Notes: generated from the letters alone by a model not told the origin. Shown: positions 22,056-31,304, counted from the stretch's first letter. The stretch: 33,594 bases of DNA from an uncultured Bifidobacterium sp. (GCF_945269915.1 NZ_CALYOY010000025.1:1-33594); one strand, 5' to 3'. Made by a program: numbers and translations.

Positions 22056-23104
22056 GTATCCTACAAGGTTTATGGTTCTTCGTCATTGGCCTGTTGTTCG
22101 CCGGATTCCTCCTGCTTGAGGGATTCGACTTCGGTGTGGGCATGGCAACCCGGCTGGTCGCCCGCGACGGTGACGAGCGCGCCACCTTCATGAGGGCCAT
22201 CGGCCCCCACTGGGACGGCAACGAGGTCTGGCTGATCACCGCCGGAGGCGCCATGTTCGCGGCCTTCCCGCTCTGGTACGCCTCCCTCTTCTCCGGGTAC
22301 TACATTCTCCTCTTCCTGGTCCTGGTCGGCCTGATCCTGCGTGGCGTCTCCTTCGAGTTCGCCAACCACGCCCTGACCTCGCGTGAGCGTGGGGTCTGGC
22401 AGTGGGCCAACTTCATCGGCTCCGTCTTCGCGCCCTTCTTCCTGGGCATGATGCTGACCAGCCTGATCCAGGGCATCCCCTTGGACAAGAACGGTGACGC
22501 CTGGCCCGGGTTCTTCGGTGTGGTCAACTGGCTCTCCGTCGTGGGTGGCGTGGCCGTCGTCTTCTTCAGCTTCGTGCACGGTCTGCACTTCCTCAGCCTG
22601 AAGCTGGGCCCCATGGATTCGCGCCGGATGCTCAACATCAGCGAGAAGGTCTACTGGATCGCCTACCCGGCCCTGGTCGTCTTCGTCCTTCTGGCCATCT
22701 TCAGGACCGACTTCTACACGGCACGGCCCATCTCCACCTGGCTGATCACCGTGATCATTCTGGCGGCGACCATCTGTGGCCACGTGGCTGTGACCAGGAA
22801 GCGTGGCGGGTTCGCCTTCACGGCCTCCGGCATCACCCTGATGGCCATCATCGCCTTCATCTTCAACGGGCTCTTCCCGCGGGTGATGATCGGGACGGAT
22901 CCGGCCACGAGCATCATGATCCAGGACGCCTCGGCATCCCCCTACACCTTGAAGATCATGACCGTGGTCCTCTGCATCTTCCTGCCCATCATGCTGGCCT
23001 ACTTCATCTGGAGCTACTTCATCCAGCGCAAGCGCCTGGCCACCGATGGCGCCCATCTGTCCGTGGCCGGTCCTGCCGCGGTCAGCGCGACCGTGGCCCG
23101 GTAG
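22052..23104 (+). CDS. cydB: Cytochrome bd quinol oxidase subunit II
   Basis: CydB is the hydrophobic partner of CydA and supports heme and oxygen access. The 350-aa protein has about 8-9 membrane segments. It opens with FFVIGLLFAGFLLLEGFDFG and continues with IGPHWDGNEVWLITAGGAMF in pieces, both signatures of the family. The FSFVHGLHFLSLKLG segment is also typical. Length is normal. ATG 22052 overlaps the cydA stop by 4 nt, implying translational coupling. It is followed after 54 nt by cydD. Confidence 0.97.
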   Translation: MSILQGLWFFVIGLLFAGFLLLEGFDFGVGMATRLVARDGDERATFMRAIGPHWDGNEVWLITAGGAMFAAFPLWYASLFSGYYILLFLVLVGLILRGVSFEFANHALTSRERGVWQWANFIGSVFAPFFLGMMLTSLIQGIPLDKNGDAWPGFFGVVNWLSVVGGVAVVFFSFVHGLHFLSLKLGPMDSRRMLNISEKVYWIAYPALVVFVLLAIFRTDFYTARPISTWLITVIILAATICGHVAVTRKRGGFAFTASGITLMAIIAFIFNGLFPRVMIGTDPATSIMIQDASASPYTLKIMTVVLCIFLPIMLAYFIWSYFIQRKRLATDGAHLSVAGPAAVSATVAR

Positions 23105-23158
23105 GGGGCATCGGCACAGTTCACGGAACCGGCTTCGATTCAGGGTTGAGGTGTCTCA

Positions 23159-25084
23159 GTGATTGACAAGAGTCTCTTCCGGTTCGCCGGAATCAGACGG
23201 ATCATGGGCCTCCTGGCCACGCTTTCCCTGGTGCAGGGACTCAGCGTGGTCGGTCAGGCCTATGGCCTCACCCTGGCACTGGTGCAGATCTGGCACCTGC
23301 ATGGCCTCCACACCCTGGTCAGGCCGGTTCTGATCTTCTTCACGGCCTTCGCCATCCGCCAGCTGTGCGACGTGGCCAAGCAGCGGGTGGCCACGGACTA
23401 CGCCGACTATGTCGTCGGCGAGCTCAGGCCGCAGATCCAGCGCAAGGTCTTCCGTCTGGGGCCCGCGGCCCTGGCGCAGCGGGGGACGGGCTCGGCCGTG
23501 ACCATGCTGATCGACGGGCTGGATGAGGTCAGGACCTACGTTTTCACGGTCCTCCCCAAGATGATGGACATGGTCTTCATCCCCCTGATGATTCTGGTGG
23601 TGGTCTGGATCCAGGACACGGTCAGCGGCATCGTCCTCCTTCTCATGCTCCCCCTCCTCTTCTTCTTCATGGCCATCCTGGGCATGGCCGCCCGTGACAG
23701 GTCCAACAAGCAATACGCCCAGTTCCGCAAGCTGAACACCCGGTTCATGGATACGGTCCTGGGCCTGCCCACCCTGAAGATGCTGGGGATCAGCGAGGAG
23801 TACGAGGACGAGATCTACTCGGTCTCCGACAGGTTCCGCAAGCGGACCATGAGCGTGATCCGCGTGGCCATGACCTCCACCTTCGCCCTGGACTTCTTCG
23901 CCACCCTGGCCATCGCCATCATGGCCGTCTTCCTGGGCAACAACCTGATCGACGGAACGGTGGCCCTCTTCCCGGCCCTGCTGGCCCTGATCCTGGCCCC
24001 CGAGTACTTCATGCCCATCCGGCAGTTCGGCGACGACTACCATGCCACCCTGAACGGGAAGAACGCCCTGAACGACATCGTGACCATGCTGGACACCCCC
24101 GAGCCCGACCACCTGGACGACCTGGACTGGCAGGGGTGGGGCAGCGAGAGCCACCTGACCGTCGAGGGCATGGACTTCGCCTACCCGGGGCCCAAGCCCG
24201 AGGAGGGGCAGGCATCCGGCGGCTCGCAGATGGACGCCATCGCCAAGTCCAGCGGCAAGAAGAAGCGCAAGGGCCGCAAGAAGTCCGCAATCGACGCCAC
24301 ACCCGTTCCCGCGCCGGGCCGGGACCTGGATTCGACCCGGACCTGTGGGGACGGGGCCGAGGAGGGCGCCCGTCAGCCCGATGCCCTCCACCATGTCTCC
24401 TTCAGCCTGAGCGGGCTGACCAAGGTGGCCGTGGTCGGGAGGTCCGGGGCCGGAAAGTCCACCCTGATGAACCTCCTGGCAGGCTTCAACATTCCCCAGG
24501 CAGGCAGGATCGACCTGGACGGACGGCTCCTGGAGCACTTCAACGCCCGCGCCTGGCAGGGCCACATCAGCTACATCCCGCAGAACCCCTACATCTTCAG
24601 CGGCACCGTGGCCGACAACATCCGCTTCTATGATCCGGATGCCGACCAGGCCGCCGTGGCCCGGGCGGCCGACCAGGCGGGTCTGACCGACTGGGTGGAG
24701 ACCCTTGCCGAGGGTCTGGAGACCAGGATCGGCGAGGGGAACCGCGGCATCAGCGGCGGCCAGGCCCAGCGCATCGCCCTGGCCCGGGTCCTCCTGGACA
24801 GGACCCGTGAGATCCTCCTCTTCGACGAGCCCACGGCCCACCTGGACATCGAGACCGAGTACGAGCTGAAGAAGACCCTCCTGCCCATCATGGAGGGGCA
24901 CCTGGTCATCTTCGCCACCCACCGCCTGCACTGGCTGGCCGACGTGGACCAGGTCATCATGCTGGACGGTGGCCGGGTCGTGGCCCAGGGCAGGCCGGAG
25001 GAACTGATGGGGGAGGGCGGTCCGCTGGATGCCCTGATCGAGGAGATGGGGGGTAACCAGATTGCCGACTACCAGCAGGACTGA
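23159..25084 (+). CDS. cydD: ABC transporter CydD, cytochrome bd assembly
   Basis: CydDC is a heterodimeric inner-membrane ABC exporter that moves thiols (glutathione/cysteine) and is required to assemble cytochrome bd. The 641-aa half-transporter has an N-terminal six-helix membrane domain (residues ~15-300). Its ATPase has Walker A GRSGAGKST (~426-434), signature ISGGQAQRIALARVLL (~530) and Walker B ILLFDEPTAHLD (~550). Between the domains is an unusual lysine-rich linker (KKKRKGRKKS) followed by Pro/Asp-rich sequence, about 50 residues in all. The start is GTG 23159. Its end overlaps cydC by 23 nt. Assignment as CydD rather than CydC follows order and length. Confidence 0.93.
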   Translation: MIDKSLFRFAGIRRIMGLLATLSLVQGLSVVGQAYGLTLALVQIWHLHGLHTLVRPVLIFFTAFAIRQLCDVAKQRVATDYADYVVGELRPQIQRKVFRLGPAALAQRGTGSAVTMLIDGLDEVRTYVFTVLPKMMDMVFIPLMILVVVWIQDTVSGIVLLLMLPLLFFFMAILGMAARDRSNKQYAQFRKLNTRFMDTVLGLPTLKMLGISEEYEDEIYSVSDRFRKRTMSVIRVAMTSTFALDFFATLAIAIMAVFLGNNLIDGTVALFPALLALILAPEYFMPIRQFGDDYHATLNGKNALNDIVTMLDTPEPDHLDDLDWQGWGSESHLTVEGMDFAYPGPKPEEGQASGGSQMDAIAKSSGKKKRKGRKKSAIDATPVPAPGRDLDSTRTCGDGAEEGARQPDALHHVSFSLSGLTKVAVVGRSGAGKSTLMNLLAGFNIPQAGRIDLDGRLLEHFNARAWQGHISYIPQNPYIFSGTVADNIRFYDPDADQAAVARAADQAGLTDWVETLAEGLETRIGEGNRGISGGQAQRIALARVLLDRTREILLFDEPTAHLDIETEYELKKTLLPIMEGHLVIFATHRLHWLADVDQVIMLDGGRVVAQGRPEELMGEGGPLDALIEEMGGNQIADYQQD

Positions 25085-26909
25085 GGGCGGCCAGGCGGCC
25101 TCCACCAGGGCCGGGCGCCGCACCAACTATCTGAACATCTGGCACAGGGACCACTGGTTCTGGCCCTACCTGCGCCAGAACAGGGGCCGGCTCGCCCTGA
25201 TCTTCCTCCTGGGCACCATCACCTTCGTCTGCGCCGCGGGGCTCATGTTCACCTCCGGCTTCCTGATCAGCCGGTCGGCCCGGCACCCCTACAACATCTT
25301 CGCGGTCTATGTGCCCGTGGTCCTGACCAGGGCCTTCGGCATCGGCCGCCCGACCTTCAAGTACCTGGAGCGGATCAAGAGCCACGACTGGGTGCTCCGG
25401 GTGGTCTCCAAGCTGCGGGTCCAGCTCTACCGGACCCTCTCCAAGGACGCCGCCTTCCTCAACGAGCACGAGCGGACCGGCACCGTTCTGAGCATGCTCT
25501 CCGACGACCTGGACCACCTGGAGAACTTCTACCTGCGCACCATCTTCCCCACCGTCGTGGCCTACCTGATGTGGCTGGTGGTCACCATCGCGGTCGGGGT
25601 CTTCTCCTGGATCACCTCCCTCCTCCTCTTCCTCCTCTTCGCCCTGATCCTGATCCTGGTCCCACTGGTTTCCCTGGCCTACTCGGACAGCCGGTATGCC
25701 GAGGAGAAGTCCATGCAGCAGGACCAGTACACCAGGGTCGCCGAGAACTACATGGGGCTGGGCGACTGGGTCATCACGCACCGCCAGGACCGGTTCGTCG
25801 ACACGGCAGCCGATGACTTCCGGGGAATCGCCCGTGAGCGGCACGATCAGAAGCGCTTCGAGCGGTGGAGGAACCTCTGCATCCAGATGATCTTCGCCCT
25901 CATGGTGGTGGCCCTGATCATCGGTGGCGACATCCTCATGACCGGCTCGACCTCGGTGGCCGACTTCGCCGCAGCCGTGGTCCTCTCGGTCTTTCCCCTG
26001 GTCGACTGCTTCATCGTGGTCTCCCAGGCCGTGGCCGAGGTTCCCCTCTACACGGATTCCCTGAACCACCTGAACGATCTGACCAACCGGGTCGAATCCC
26101 GCCAGCGGCCCCGGATGGACCAGACCAGGCTGGACGGCCCGGTCCGCACCATCGACTTCGACCATGTCAGCTTCTCCTACGGGCCGGATGACCCCCTTCT
26201 CCTGGACGACTTCTCCCTCCACATCGAGGCCGGGCAGAAGGTGGCCCTTCTCGGGCCCAGCGGTGAGGGCAAGACCACGGTCCTCCAGCTCCTCCTGGGC
26301 GACCTCCGGCCCTCCAAGGGCAGGATCCTGGTCAACGGTACCCCGGTGGACGCCCTCCAGGACCAACGCCCCGAACTCTTCGGCTACCTGAACCAGCAGG
26401 CCTTCCTCTTCAACACGACCATCGCCTCCAACGTCCGTCTGGGCGCCCCCGAGGCCACTGACGACCAGGTCCGCCAGGCTCTGAAGGCGGTGCAGCTGGA
26501 CCAGTACGTGGAGTCCCTGCCCGAGGGGATCGACACCCCGGTCGACGAGGCCGGCAACCGGCTCTCCGGTGGGCAGCGGCAGCGCCTGGCCCTGGCCAGG
26601 ATCGTGCTCAAGCGCACCCCGATCGTCCTCCTGGACGAGCCCACCATCGGGCTGGACCCCATCACCGAGCGGCGGCTGATGGAGATGATCTTCCGGGTGA
26701 GCCAGGGCCGCACCCTCTTCTGGGTCACCCACCACCTCCAGGGTCTGGAGGACGCCGACCAGGTCATCTTCATGGAGGACGGGCACATCGCCATGCAGGG
26801 TTCCCCGGTCGAGCTCTACCGGACCAACCCCCGATTCAGTGAGTTATATCGCATGGACGTCGGTGACTTGGACAAGGGTGGCTCGCGAGCGATATACCCG
26901 GAGAAATAG
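25062..26909 (+). CDS. cydC: ABC transporter CydC, cytochrome bd assembly
   Basis: This is the second half of the CydDC exporter. The 615-aa protein has a membrane domain at residues ~35-320, with a GLMFTSGFLISRSARHP stretch typical of CydC. Its ATPase has Walker A GPSGEGKTT (~398-406), signature LSGGQRQRLALARIVL (~500) and Walker B IVLLDEPTIGLD (~522). In Walker A the residue before GK is Glu where many ABC proteins have Ser/Ala/Cys. The start is TTG 25062, 23 nt inside cydD, with GGGGGG about 9 nt upstream; this implies coupling. It is the last intact gene of the respiratory cluster. Confidence 0.93.
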   Translation: MPTTSRTEGGQAASTRAGRRTNYLNIWHRDHWFWPYLRQNRGRLALIFLLGTITFVCAAGLMFTSGFLISRSARHPYNIFAVYVPVVLTRAFGIGRPTFKYLERIKSHDWVLRVVSKLRVQLYRTLSKDAAFLNEHERTGTVLSMLSDDLDHLENFYLRTIFPTVVAYLMWLVVTIAVGVFSWITSLLLFLLFALILILVPLVSLAYSDSRYAEEKSMQQDQYTRVAENYMGLGDWVITHRQDRFVDTAADDFRGIARERHDQKRFERWRNLCIQMIFALMVVALIIGGDILMTGSTSVADFAAAVVLSVFPLVDCFIVVSQAVAEVPLYTDSLNHLNDLTNRVESRQRPRMDQTRLDGPVRTIDFDHVSFSYGPDDPLLLDDFSLHIEAGQKVALLGPSGEGKTTVLQLLLGDLRPSKGRILVNGTPVDALQDQRPELFGYLNQQAFLFNTTIASNVRLGAPEATDDQVRQALKAVQLDQYVESLPEGIDTPVDEAGNRLSGGQRQRLALARIVLKRTPIVLLDEPTIGLDPITERRLMEMIFRVSQGRTLFWVTHHLQGLEDADQVIFMEDGHIAMQGSPVELYRTNPRFSELYRMDVGDLDKGGSRAIYPEK

Positions 26910-27175
26910 TCAGATTCGGATGCAACGGACTCCTGGTGAAAGAACATCAGGGTGTTCTCCGAGTTAAGGCAACGGTCAGGAATACGGATCTCCGCCGGCT
27001 TCGGCCTTGAAACTGGTTGTTCGCCCACCCATCGGTACCGGTCGACCTGCCCGGCGGAAACCCGCCTCGGAATCGGGGGTGGGCCGCCGCCAGGCGGATC
27101 TTGAATCAGGGTTCGGATCTGCCTGGATGCGCACCGCGCATCCCATCCGATGGATTCTCCGGAAAGGGAGGACCA
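26910..27175. other. Intergenic stretch after cydC, no gene seen
   Basis: This 266-nt stretch holds AGAACA-TCAGGG-TGTTCT (26941-26958), a 6-bp hairpin without a T tract, so it is a poor terminator at best. TTGAATCAGGGTTCGG near 27100 has a similar TCAGGG centre. GGAAAGGGAGGACC just before 27176 is a preserved ribosome-binding site for the decayed cydA copy, suggesting this was once its leader. Confidence 0.5.
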
Positions 27176-27722
27176 TGTTCACCGTTCCGGGCTTATCCAG
27201 ATTCCAGTTCGCCATGACGACGATATTTCATTTATCCCATGCCCCTAGTCCATCGGTCTGGCCCTGGCGGTCGCCATCATGGAGACCATCTATGCGGTGA
27301 CCGGGAAAGAGGTCCGCACGACCATGACCGAGTTCGGCAGGGGGCATCTGTGTCATCGCCCATGGCGACCTGCAGGGCGAGTTCATCGTTACCGACCAGC
27401 CAATGAAGCTGGCGGCCACCGAGGCCATCCACGAGGACACCGGCGATCCGGCCCCTCTGGCAGGCCGCGGCCCTGATCAATGAGAAGGACCACAAGGTCG
27501 AGTGGTCGGTCGGGATTCCGGGTGCCATGCCACAGTTGGCCCAAGGGAAGAAGACCGGTGCCGTCGAGGGCGTGAACACGGTCAACGAGGAGCTGCACGA
27601 GAAGTACGATGCCAAGTACGGCAAGGACATGAACCACTACGTGCCCGTCACCACCCTCTTCCGGGTATTCGGGCTCATGGTGGCCCCAGGGTTCGCCTTC
27701 GCCCCTGGAGCCCTTTACGATG
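27176..27722 (+). pseudogene. Decayed second cydA (internal deletion, frameshifts, truncated)
   Basis: Three blocks match CydA in order. 27176-27240 reads SRFQFAMTTIFHLSH, the CydA start. After a frameshift, 27250-27345 reads SIGLALAVAIMETIYAV and so on. Then a gap of some 200 residues relative to CydA leads to 27360-27455, reading GDLQGEFIVTDQPMKLAATE in pieces and then IHEDTGDPAP. After another frameshift, 27460-27715 reads EGVNTVNEELHEKYDAKYGK and then MNHYVPVTTLF. The last ~125 residues of CydA are missing. DNA differs clearly from cydA at 20559, so this is an old paralogue rather than a recent copy. The start codon and Shine-Dalgarno survive. Confidence 0.9.
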
Positions 27723-27733
27723 AACCCGGCGGC

Positions 27734-28693
27734 TCAGACCTGGCTGGTCAGAGCCTGGACCAGCTCGTCCAGCAGGGTGCGGACGTCCCTGTTCACCGGG
27801 GAACCTTCCATGGCCTGGGCGGCCCTGCCCAGGTAGTCTCGGGCCGTCTGCCTGCTCTCCTCCGCCAGTTCCGGGTGGCCCTGCAGGTAATCGAGCACAT
27901 CCTTGGGGCTGTCCGATTCGATGACGGCCCTGAAGTCCTTGTCCCGCTTGAGCCCCAGGAGGACGGGGAGGGTGTAGATGCCGTCACGGATGTCTTCCAG
28001 CTTGGGCTTGCCGGTGTCCTTGTCCAGGTCGAAGTCGTTGATATCGTCAATGATCTGGAAGGCCATGCCCAGGTTCCCGCCGAAGGTCCGGGCGGTCTCC
28101 TCCATAGCCTGGCCTGGCCGGAGGCAGGCCAGGCGGATGCCGGTCAGGCAGGCCAGGCGGAAGAGGGCCGCGGTCTTGCCGGAGATGGTCTTGTCGTAGT
28201 AGTCCACGGTGATGTCGGTGTGGTGGCGTCCGGACTCCTGGTAGAGCTCGCCGCCCACGATTTCGCAGACGGTTCCGGCCTGCTCGCGGATGAAGTCGGT
28301 GTTCGGGGCGATCTCCGCCATGATCTCCATGTACCGGGAGAGGATCAGGTCGCCCAGATAGATGGCCGCCTTGTTGCCCCGAATGGTATGGACCGTAGGC
28401 TGTTTGCGCCGGATGGGGGCATCGTCCAGCACATCGTCATGGACCAGGGTGGCCAGGTGGAGCATTTCGATGGCGGCGGCCCCGGTGATGACCCGTTCGT
28501 CCACGGGTTCCCGGGTGGGCCTGCAGGCCCTGGCGAAGAGGATGACCATGGCGGCCCGGATCATCTTGCCATGGTTGTCCAGCAGCCTTCGGTAGTCGTC
28601 CCGATAGGGCTCGACGTGCGTCTGCTCCTCATGAAGACGGGCCACAACCCGCTTCATGTCCTCACGCAATAGGAGCTCTTGCCCTTCTGCCAT
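27734..28693 (-). CDS. Polyprenyl diphosphate synthase (long chain)
   Basis: The 319-aa enzyme condenses isopentenyl diphosphate onto an allylic primer. It has both aspartate-rich motifs: DDVLD at residues 86-90 and DDIND at 216-220. The residue five places before the first motif is Ala81, small, which in this family permits long products (about C30-C50). The surrounding GNKAAIYLGDLILSR and ISGKTAALFRLAC are typical of heptaprenyl/octaprenyl synthases. ATG 28693 follows GAGGGAGCGG; upstream Met codons lack a ribosome site. Position next to ndh-cyd suggests a quinone side chain, but undecaprenyl-type roles are equally possible. It converges on the cydA remnant. Confidence 0.9.
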   Translation of the reverse strand: MAEGQELLLREDMKRVVARLHEEQTHVEPYRDDYRRLLDNHGKMIRAAMVILFARACRPTREPVDERVITGAAAIEMLHLATLVHDDVLDDAPIRRKQPTVHTIRGNKAAIYLGDLILSRYMEIMAEIAPNTDFIREQAGTVCEIVGGELYQESGRHHTDITVDYYDKTISGKTAALFRLACLTGIRLACLRPGQAMEETARTFGGNLGMAFQIIDDINDFDLDKDTGKPKLEDIRDGIYTLPVLLGLKRDKDFRAVIESDSPKDVLDYLQGHPELAEESRQTARDYLGRAAQAMEGSPVNRDVRTLLDELVQALTSQV

Positions 28694-28891
28694 GGAGAAC
28701 CGCTCCCTCATACTCATCGATGAATGCACCGTGCTCAATATATCAAGCCATTCCGTCATAACCAGCATGATTTGCAGGCCGAATCTACCTGATGGCCCCG
28801 AATGTGGGGAAAATAACATCCTTGTGGCCGAAGCGGGAGGTATGCCTCCTGTGGCTATGGGCTCACGAACAAGTGAAGTAGTCTGGATGGT

Positions 28892-30373
28892 ATGAGTCAG
28901 CACAACCACTCCGCCCGGGTCTCCCGTGTGGAATCCGGGGAGGACGATGGCCGTCCCCTGTCGGTATCCGCCCGGCTGGGGCGTCTGCAGTTCCACCACT
29001 CCGGCAAGTTCAGGCTCCTGCAACTGGCCGATGTTCAGGAGGGGCCCAAGGTCTCCCAGGATACGGTCAGGCTGATCGCCGCCGCCTGCGATGCCGCCCG
29101 GCCCGACCTGGTCATCTTCACCGGCAACCAGGTGGCCGGGTATGACACGGCCTACGAACGGACCTTCCGGAAGCGGCGCTGGAGCACCCCGCTGGATGGG
29201 GTCTACTCGGCCGGTCTGAGCATGGGGGGAGCGCTCGGTCTGGGCGGCGCCTCCCTGGGCAGGCCCAACGGTGCGGGCACGGGTGTCGGGTCAGCCGCCC
29301 CGTACGGCGCGGCATCCCGGGGTGCCGGGGCGAACGGTGACGACAGGGATGCCGAACAGGTCCGCCATCGGGAGCTCAAGCACACTGAAGACCTGGTCCG
29401 CAGGACCGCCGAACTGATCACCGGCCCCCTGGTGGAGCGGGGGATTCCCTTTGCCGTGACCTACGGAAATCATGATTTTCAGTGCGGGCTGGATACCGAC
29501 CAGATGGATGCCATCTACCGTGAGTTCCCCGGCTGTCTGAATCCGGAAGCCACCGCGGCCCGGCCCGACCGCCCCTACGCCCTGCGCGGTTCCGTCCTTC
29601 CTGATCAGGAGGCCTTCGTCTGCCAGCCGGGCACCTTCGCCCTGCCCGTGGCCGACATGGAGGGGAAGGGCAGCGTCATGGGGCTGGTTCTGCTTGATTC
29701 CGGCGACTACGCCCAGTCCGGCGGGTACGGGTCTCCCTCCCGTCAGGCCCTGGAATTCCTGGGATCCGTCCCCCGTCTGGTGGGCAACCGGTCCATGGTC
29801 TTCCAGCATATGCCCCTGCCCCAGTTCTATGATCTGCTCAAGCCGGTCTCATCCACCACGGCCTACGCCGTCCAGGGGTACCGGCGTTTCGACTCCCAGT
29901 GCTACATCCTTGATGAGTCGCGCACCTATGCCGGTTCCTACCTGGGGGAGGGGGTGTCCTGCCCCGATGAGGACAGCGGCGAGTTCGACATCCTGACCAG
30001 GGACCGCGGCTTCTTCGCCCTCTTCGCCGGCCACGACCACCGCAACGGGTTCGTGGGGCAGACCGGGGGGATTGTTCTGGGGGCCACGCCGACCTGCGGA
30101 TTCGGGGCCTACGGCCCGGTGCCGCGCAAGCGGGCGGCCAGGCTCTTCGAGTTCGACATTCGCCACCCCCATCATCCGCGCACCCAGCTCCTGGAGTTCG
30201 GTGACCTGGTGGGCAGGCCCAGCTCCCATAAGGTCTATACCTTTGCCATGAGCCATGTGCCCACATCCACCGGAGACGCGGTCAACCTCCTGCGCAGGCC
30301 CGGCTTCCTGGCCGGTGGGCTGACGGCCCTGGCAGGACTGGTGGCCTCCTGGGGGTCATCAAGGCACAAGTAA
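28892..30373 (+). CDS. Calcineurin-like metallophosphoesterase with altered metal motifs
   Basis: The 493-aa protein resembles the Dcr2/YkuE-like metallophosphoesterases. Conserved motifs are YGNHDF (residues 191-196), FQHMPLPQF and FAGHDHRNGF. The first two motifs are altered: Asp47-x-Gln49 replaces D-x-H, and Gly78-Asn79 replaces G-D. Residues ~103-152 are a Gly/Ala-rich low-complexity insertion. The C-terminus has a hydrophobic segment (GFLAGGLTALAGLVASW) ending in SSRHK, perhaps a membrane anchor. No Shine-Dalgarno precedes ATG 28892. TAGTCT lies 7 nt upstream, so the mRNA may be leaderless. Divergent from the prenyl synthase gene. Activity is likely but not assured. Confidence 0.82.
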   Translation: MSQHNHSARVSRVESGEDDGRPLSVSARLGRLQFHHSGKFRLLQLADVQEGPKVSQDTVRLIAAACDAARPDLVIFTGNQVAGYDTAYERTFRKRRWSTPLDGVYSAGLSMGGALGLGGASLGRPNGAGTGVGSAAPYGAASRGAGANGDDRDAEQVRHRELKHTEDLVRRTAELITGPLVERGIPFAVTYGNHDFQCGLDTDQMDAIYREFPGCLNPEATAARPDRPYALRGSVLPDQEAFVCQPGTFALPVADMEGKGSVMGLVLLDSGDYAQSGGYGSPSRQALEFLGSVPRLVGNRSMVFQHMPLPQFYDLLKPVSSTTAYAVQGYRRFDSQCYILDESRTYAGSYLGEGVSCPDEDSGEFDILTRDRGFFALFAGHDHRNGFVGQTGGIVLGATPTCGFGAYGPVPRKRAARLFEFDIRHPHHPRTQLLEFGDLVGRPSSHKVYTFAMSHVPTSTGDAVNLLRRPGFLAGGLTALAGLVASWGSSRHK

Positions 30374-30462
30374 CGGTGCCCGGGCCGGTGGGTCGGTAGG
30401 CCAATGAGCCGGCGGATGGGCGGTCGGCCGCTGATGGGTCCGGGAGCCTCGCCTTGATGCCG

Positions 30463-31302
30463 TCAGGCCCGGTGGCCGGGACCGGAGGATGCCCGTTGCA
30501 GGGCCTCGGTCAGGTACTTGCCGGCGGCCATGACCAGCGGCGCATAGTGGCGCCCCGGGGTGGTGGACATCCGGTTGACGGGTCCCGAGATGGAGATGGC
30601 GGCCATGACCTGCCCGGACCCGTTGCGGATCGGGGCGGAGATGGAGCAGACGCCCTCCTCGCGCTCGTTGATGGACTCGGCCCAGCCGCGCTTGCGGACG
30701 GCTGCCAGCTTGGCCGCATTGAACTTGGCGTGGCGCAGGCCCTGGTGGAGGCGCTCGGAGTCCTCCCAGGCCAGAAGGATCTGTGCGGCGGATCCCGCCT
30801 CCATGGAGAGGAGGGCGCCGACCGGGATGGAGTCGCGCAGGCCCGAGGCCCGTTCCACGGCGGCGATGCAGACGCGCATGTCGCCCTGGCGACGGAAGAT
30901 CTGGGCCGATTCACCGGAGCGGTCGAGCAGGGTCCGCAGGATGGGCCCGGCGGCCGTCAGGAGACGGTCCTCACCGGCGGCGGCTGCCAGCTCGGCGAAG
31001 CGGGAACCCAGGATGAACCGGCCGTGGGCGTCACGCAGCACGAAACGGTGGCGTTCCAAGGCGATGGCCAGGCGGTGGGCCGTGGGGCGTGCCAGGCCGG
31101 TGGTGTTGACCAGCTGGCCCAGGGTCATGGGCCCTGATTCCAGGGTGTCAAGAATCTTGACTGTCTTGTCCAGAACGCCGACGCCCGAATGGATCTCACC
31201 ATCATGGGACTCCTGCGAACCCATGGTCTGATGATTGAGATCGGGTGTCGTTTCCTGGGGCCAATCCTGTACCCCTCTTACGTTCTTGGCTGGTTCGGTC
31301 AT
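30463..31302 (-). CDS. IclR-family regulator, LtbR/NdgR-like
   Basis: The 279-aa protein has an N-terminal IclR winged helix ([15 protein letters not shown], then [23 protein letters not shown], residues ~43-85). A C-terminal effector domain follows ([24 protein letters not shown] in pieces, [15 protein letters not shown]). IclR proteins divergent from leuCD in Actinobacteria (LtbR in Corynebacterium, NdgR in Streptomyces) control leucine and other amino-acid genes, and the same arrangement occurs here. ATG 31302 has no Shine-Dalgarno, but a good -10 (CATAAT on this strand) lies 6 nt upstream, so a leaderless start is likely. About 40 residues precede the helix-turn-helix and may be disordered. 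Confidence 0.9.
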   Translation of the reverse strand: MTEPAKNVRGVQDWPQETTPDLNHQTMGSQESHDGEIHSGVGVLDKTVKILDTLESGPMTLGQLVNTTGLARPTAHRLAIALERHRFVLRDAHGRFILGSRFAELAAAAGEDRLLTAAGPILRTLLDRSGESAQIFRRQGDMRVCIAAVERASGLRDSIPVGALLSMEAGSAAQILLAWEDSERLHQGLRHAKFNAAKLAAVRKRGWAESINEREEGVCSISAPIRNGSGQVMAAISISGPVNRMSTTPGRHYAPLVMAAGKYLTEALQRASSGPGHRA

Positions 31303-31304
31303 GG

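Noticed and set aside
26941-26958. Intrinsic terminator after cydC
   Set aside because: AGAACA/TGTTCT gives only a 6-bp stem and no T tract follows, so termination here is not supported.
27527-28672. 381-aa plus-strand open frame running from the cydA remnant into the prenyl synthase
   Set aside because: Only its first ~60 residues resemble CydA. The rest is antisense to the prenyl synthase gene, so it is not a fusion protein.
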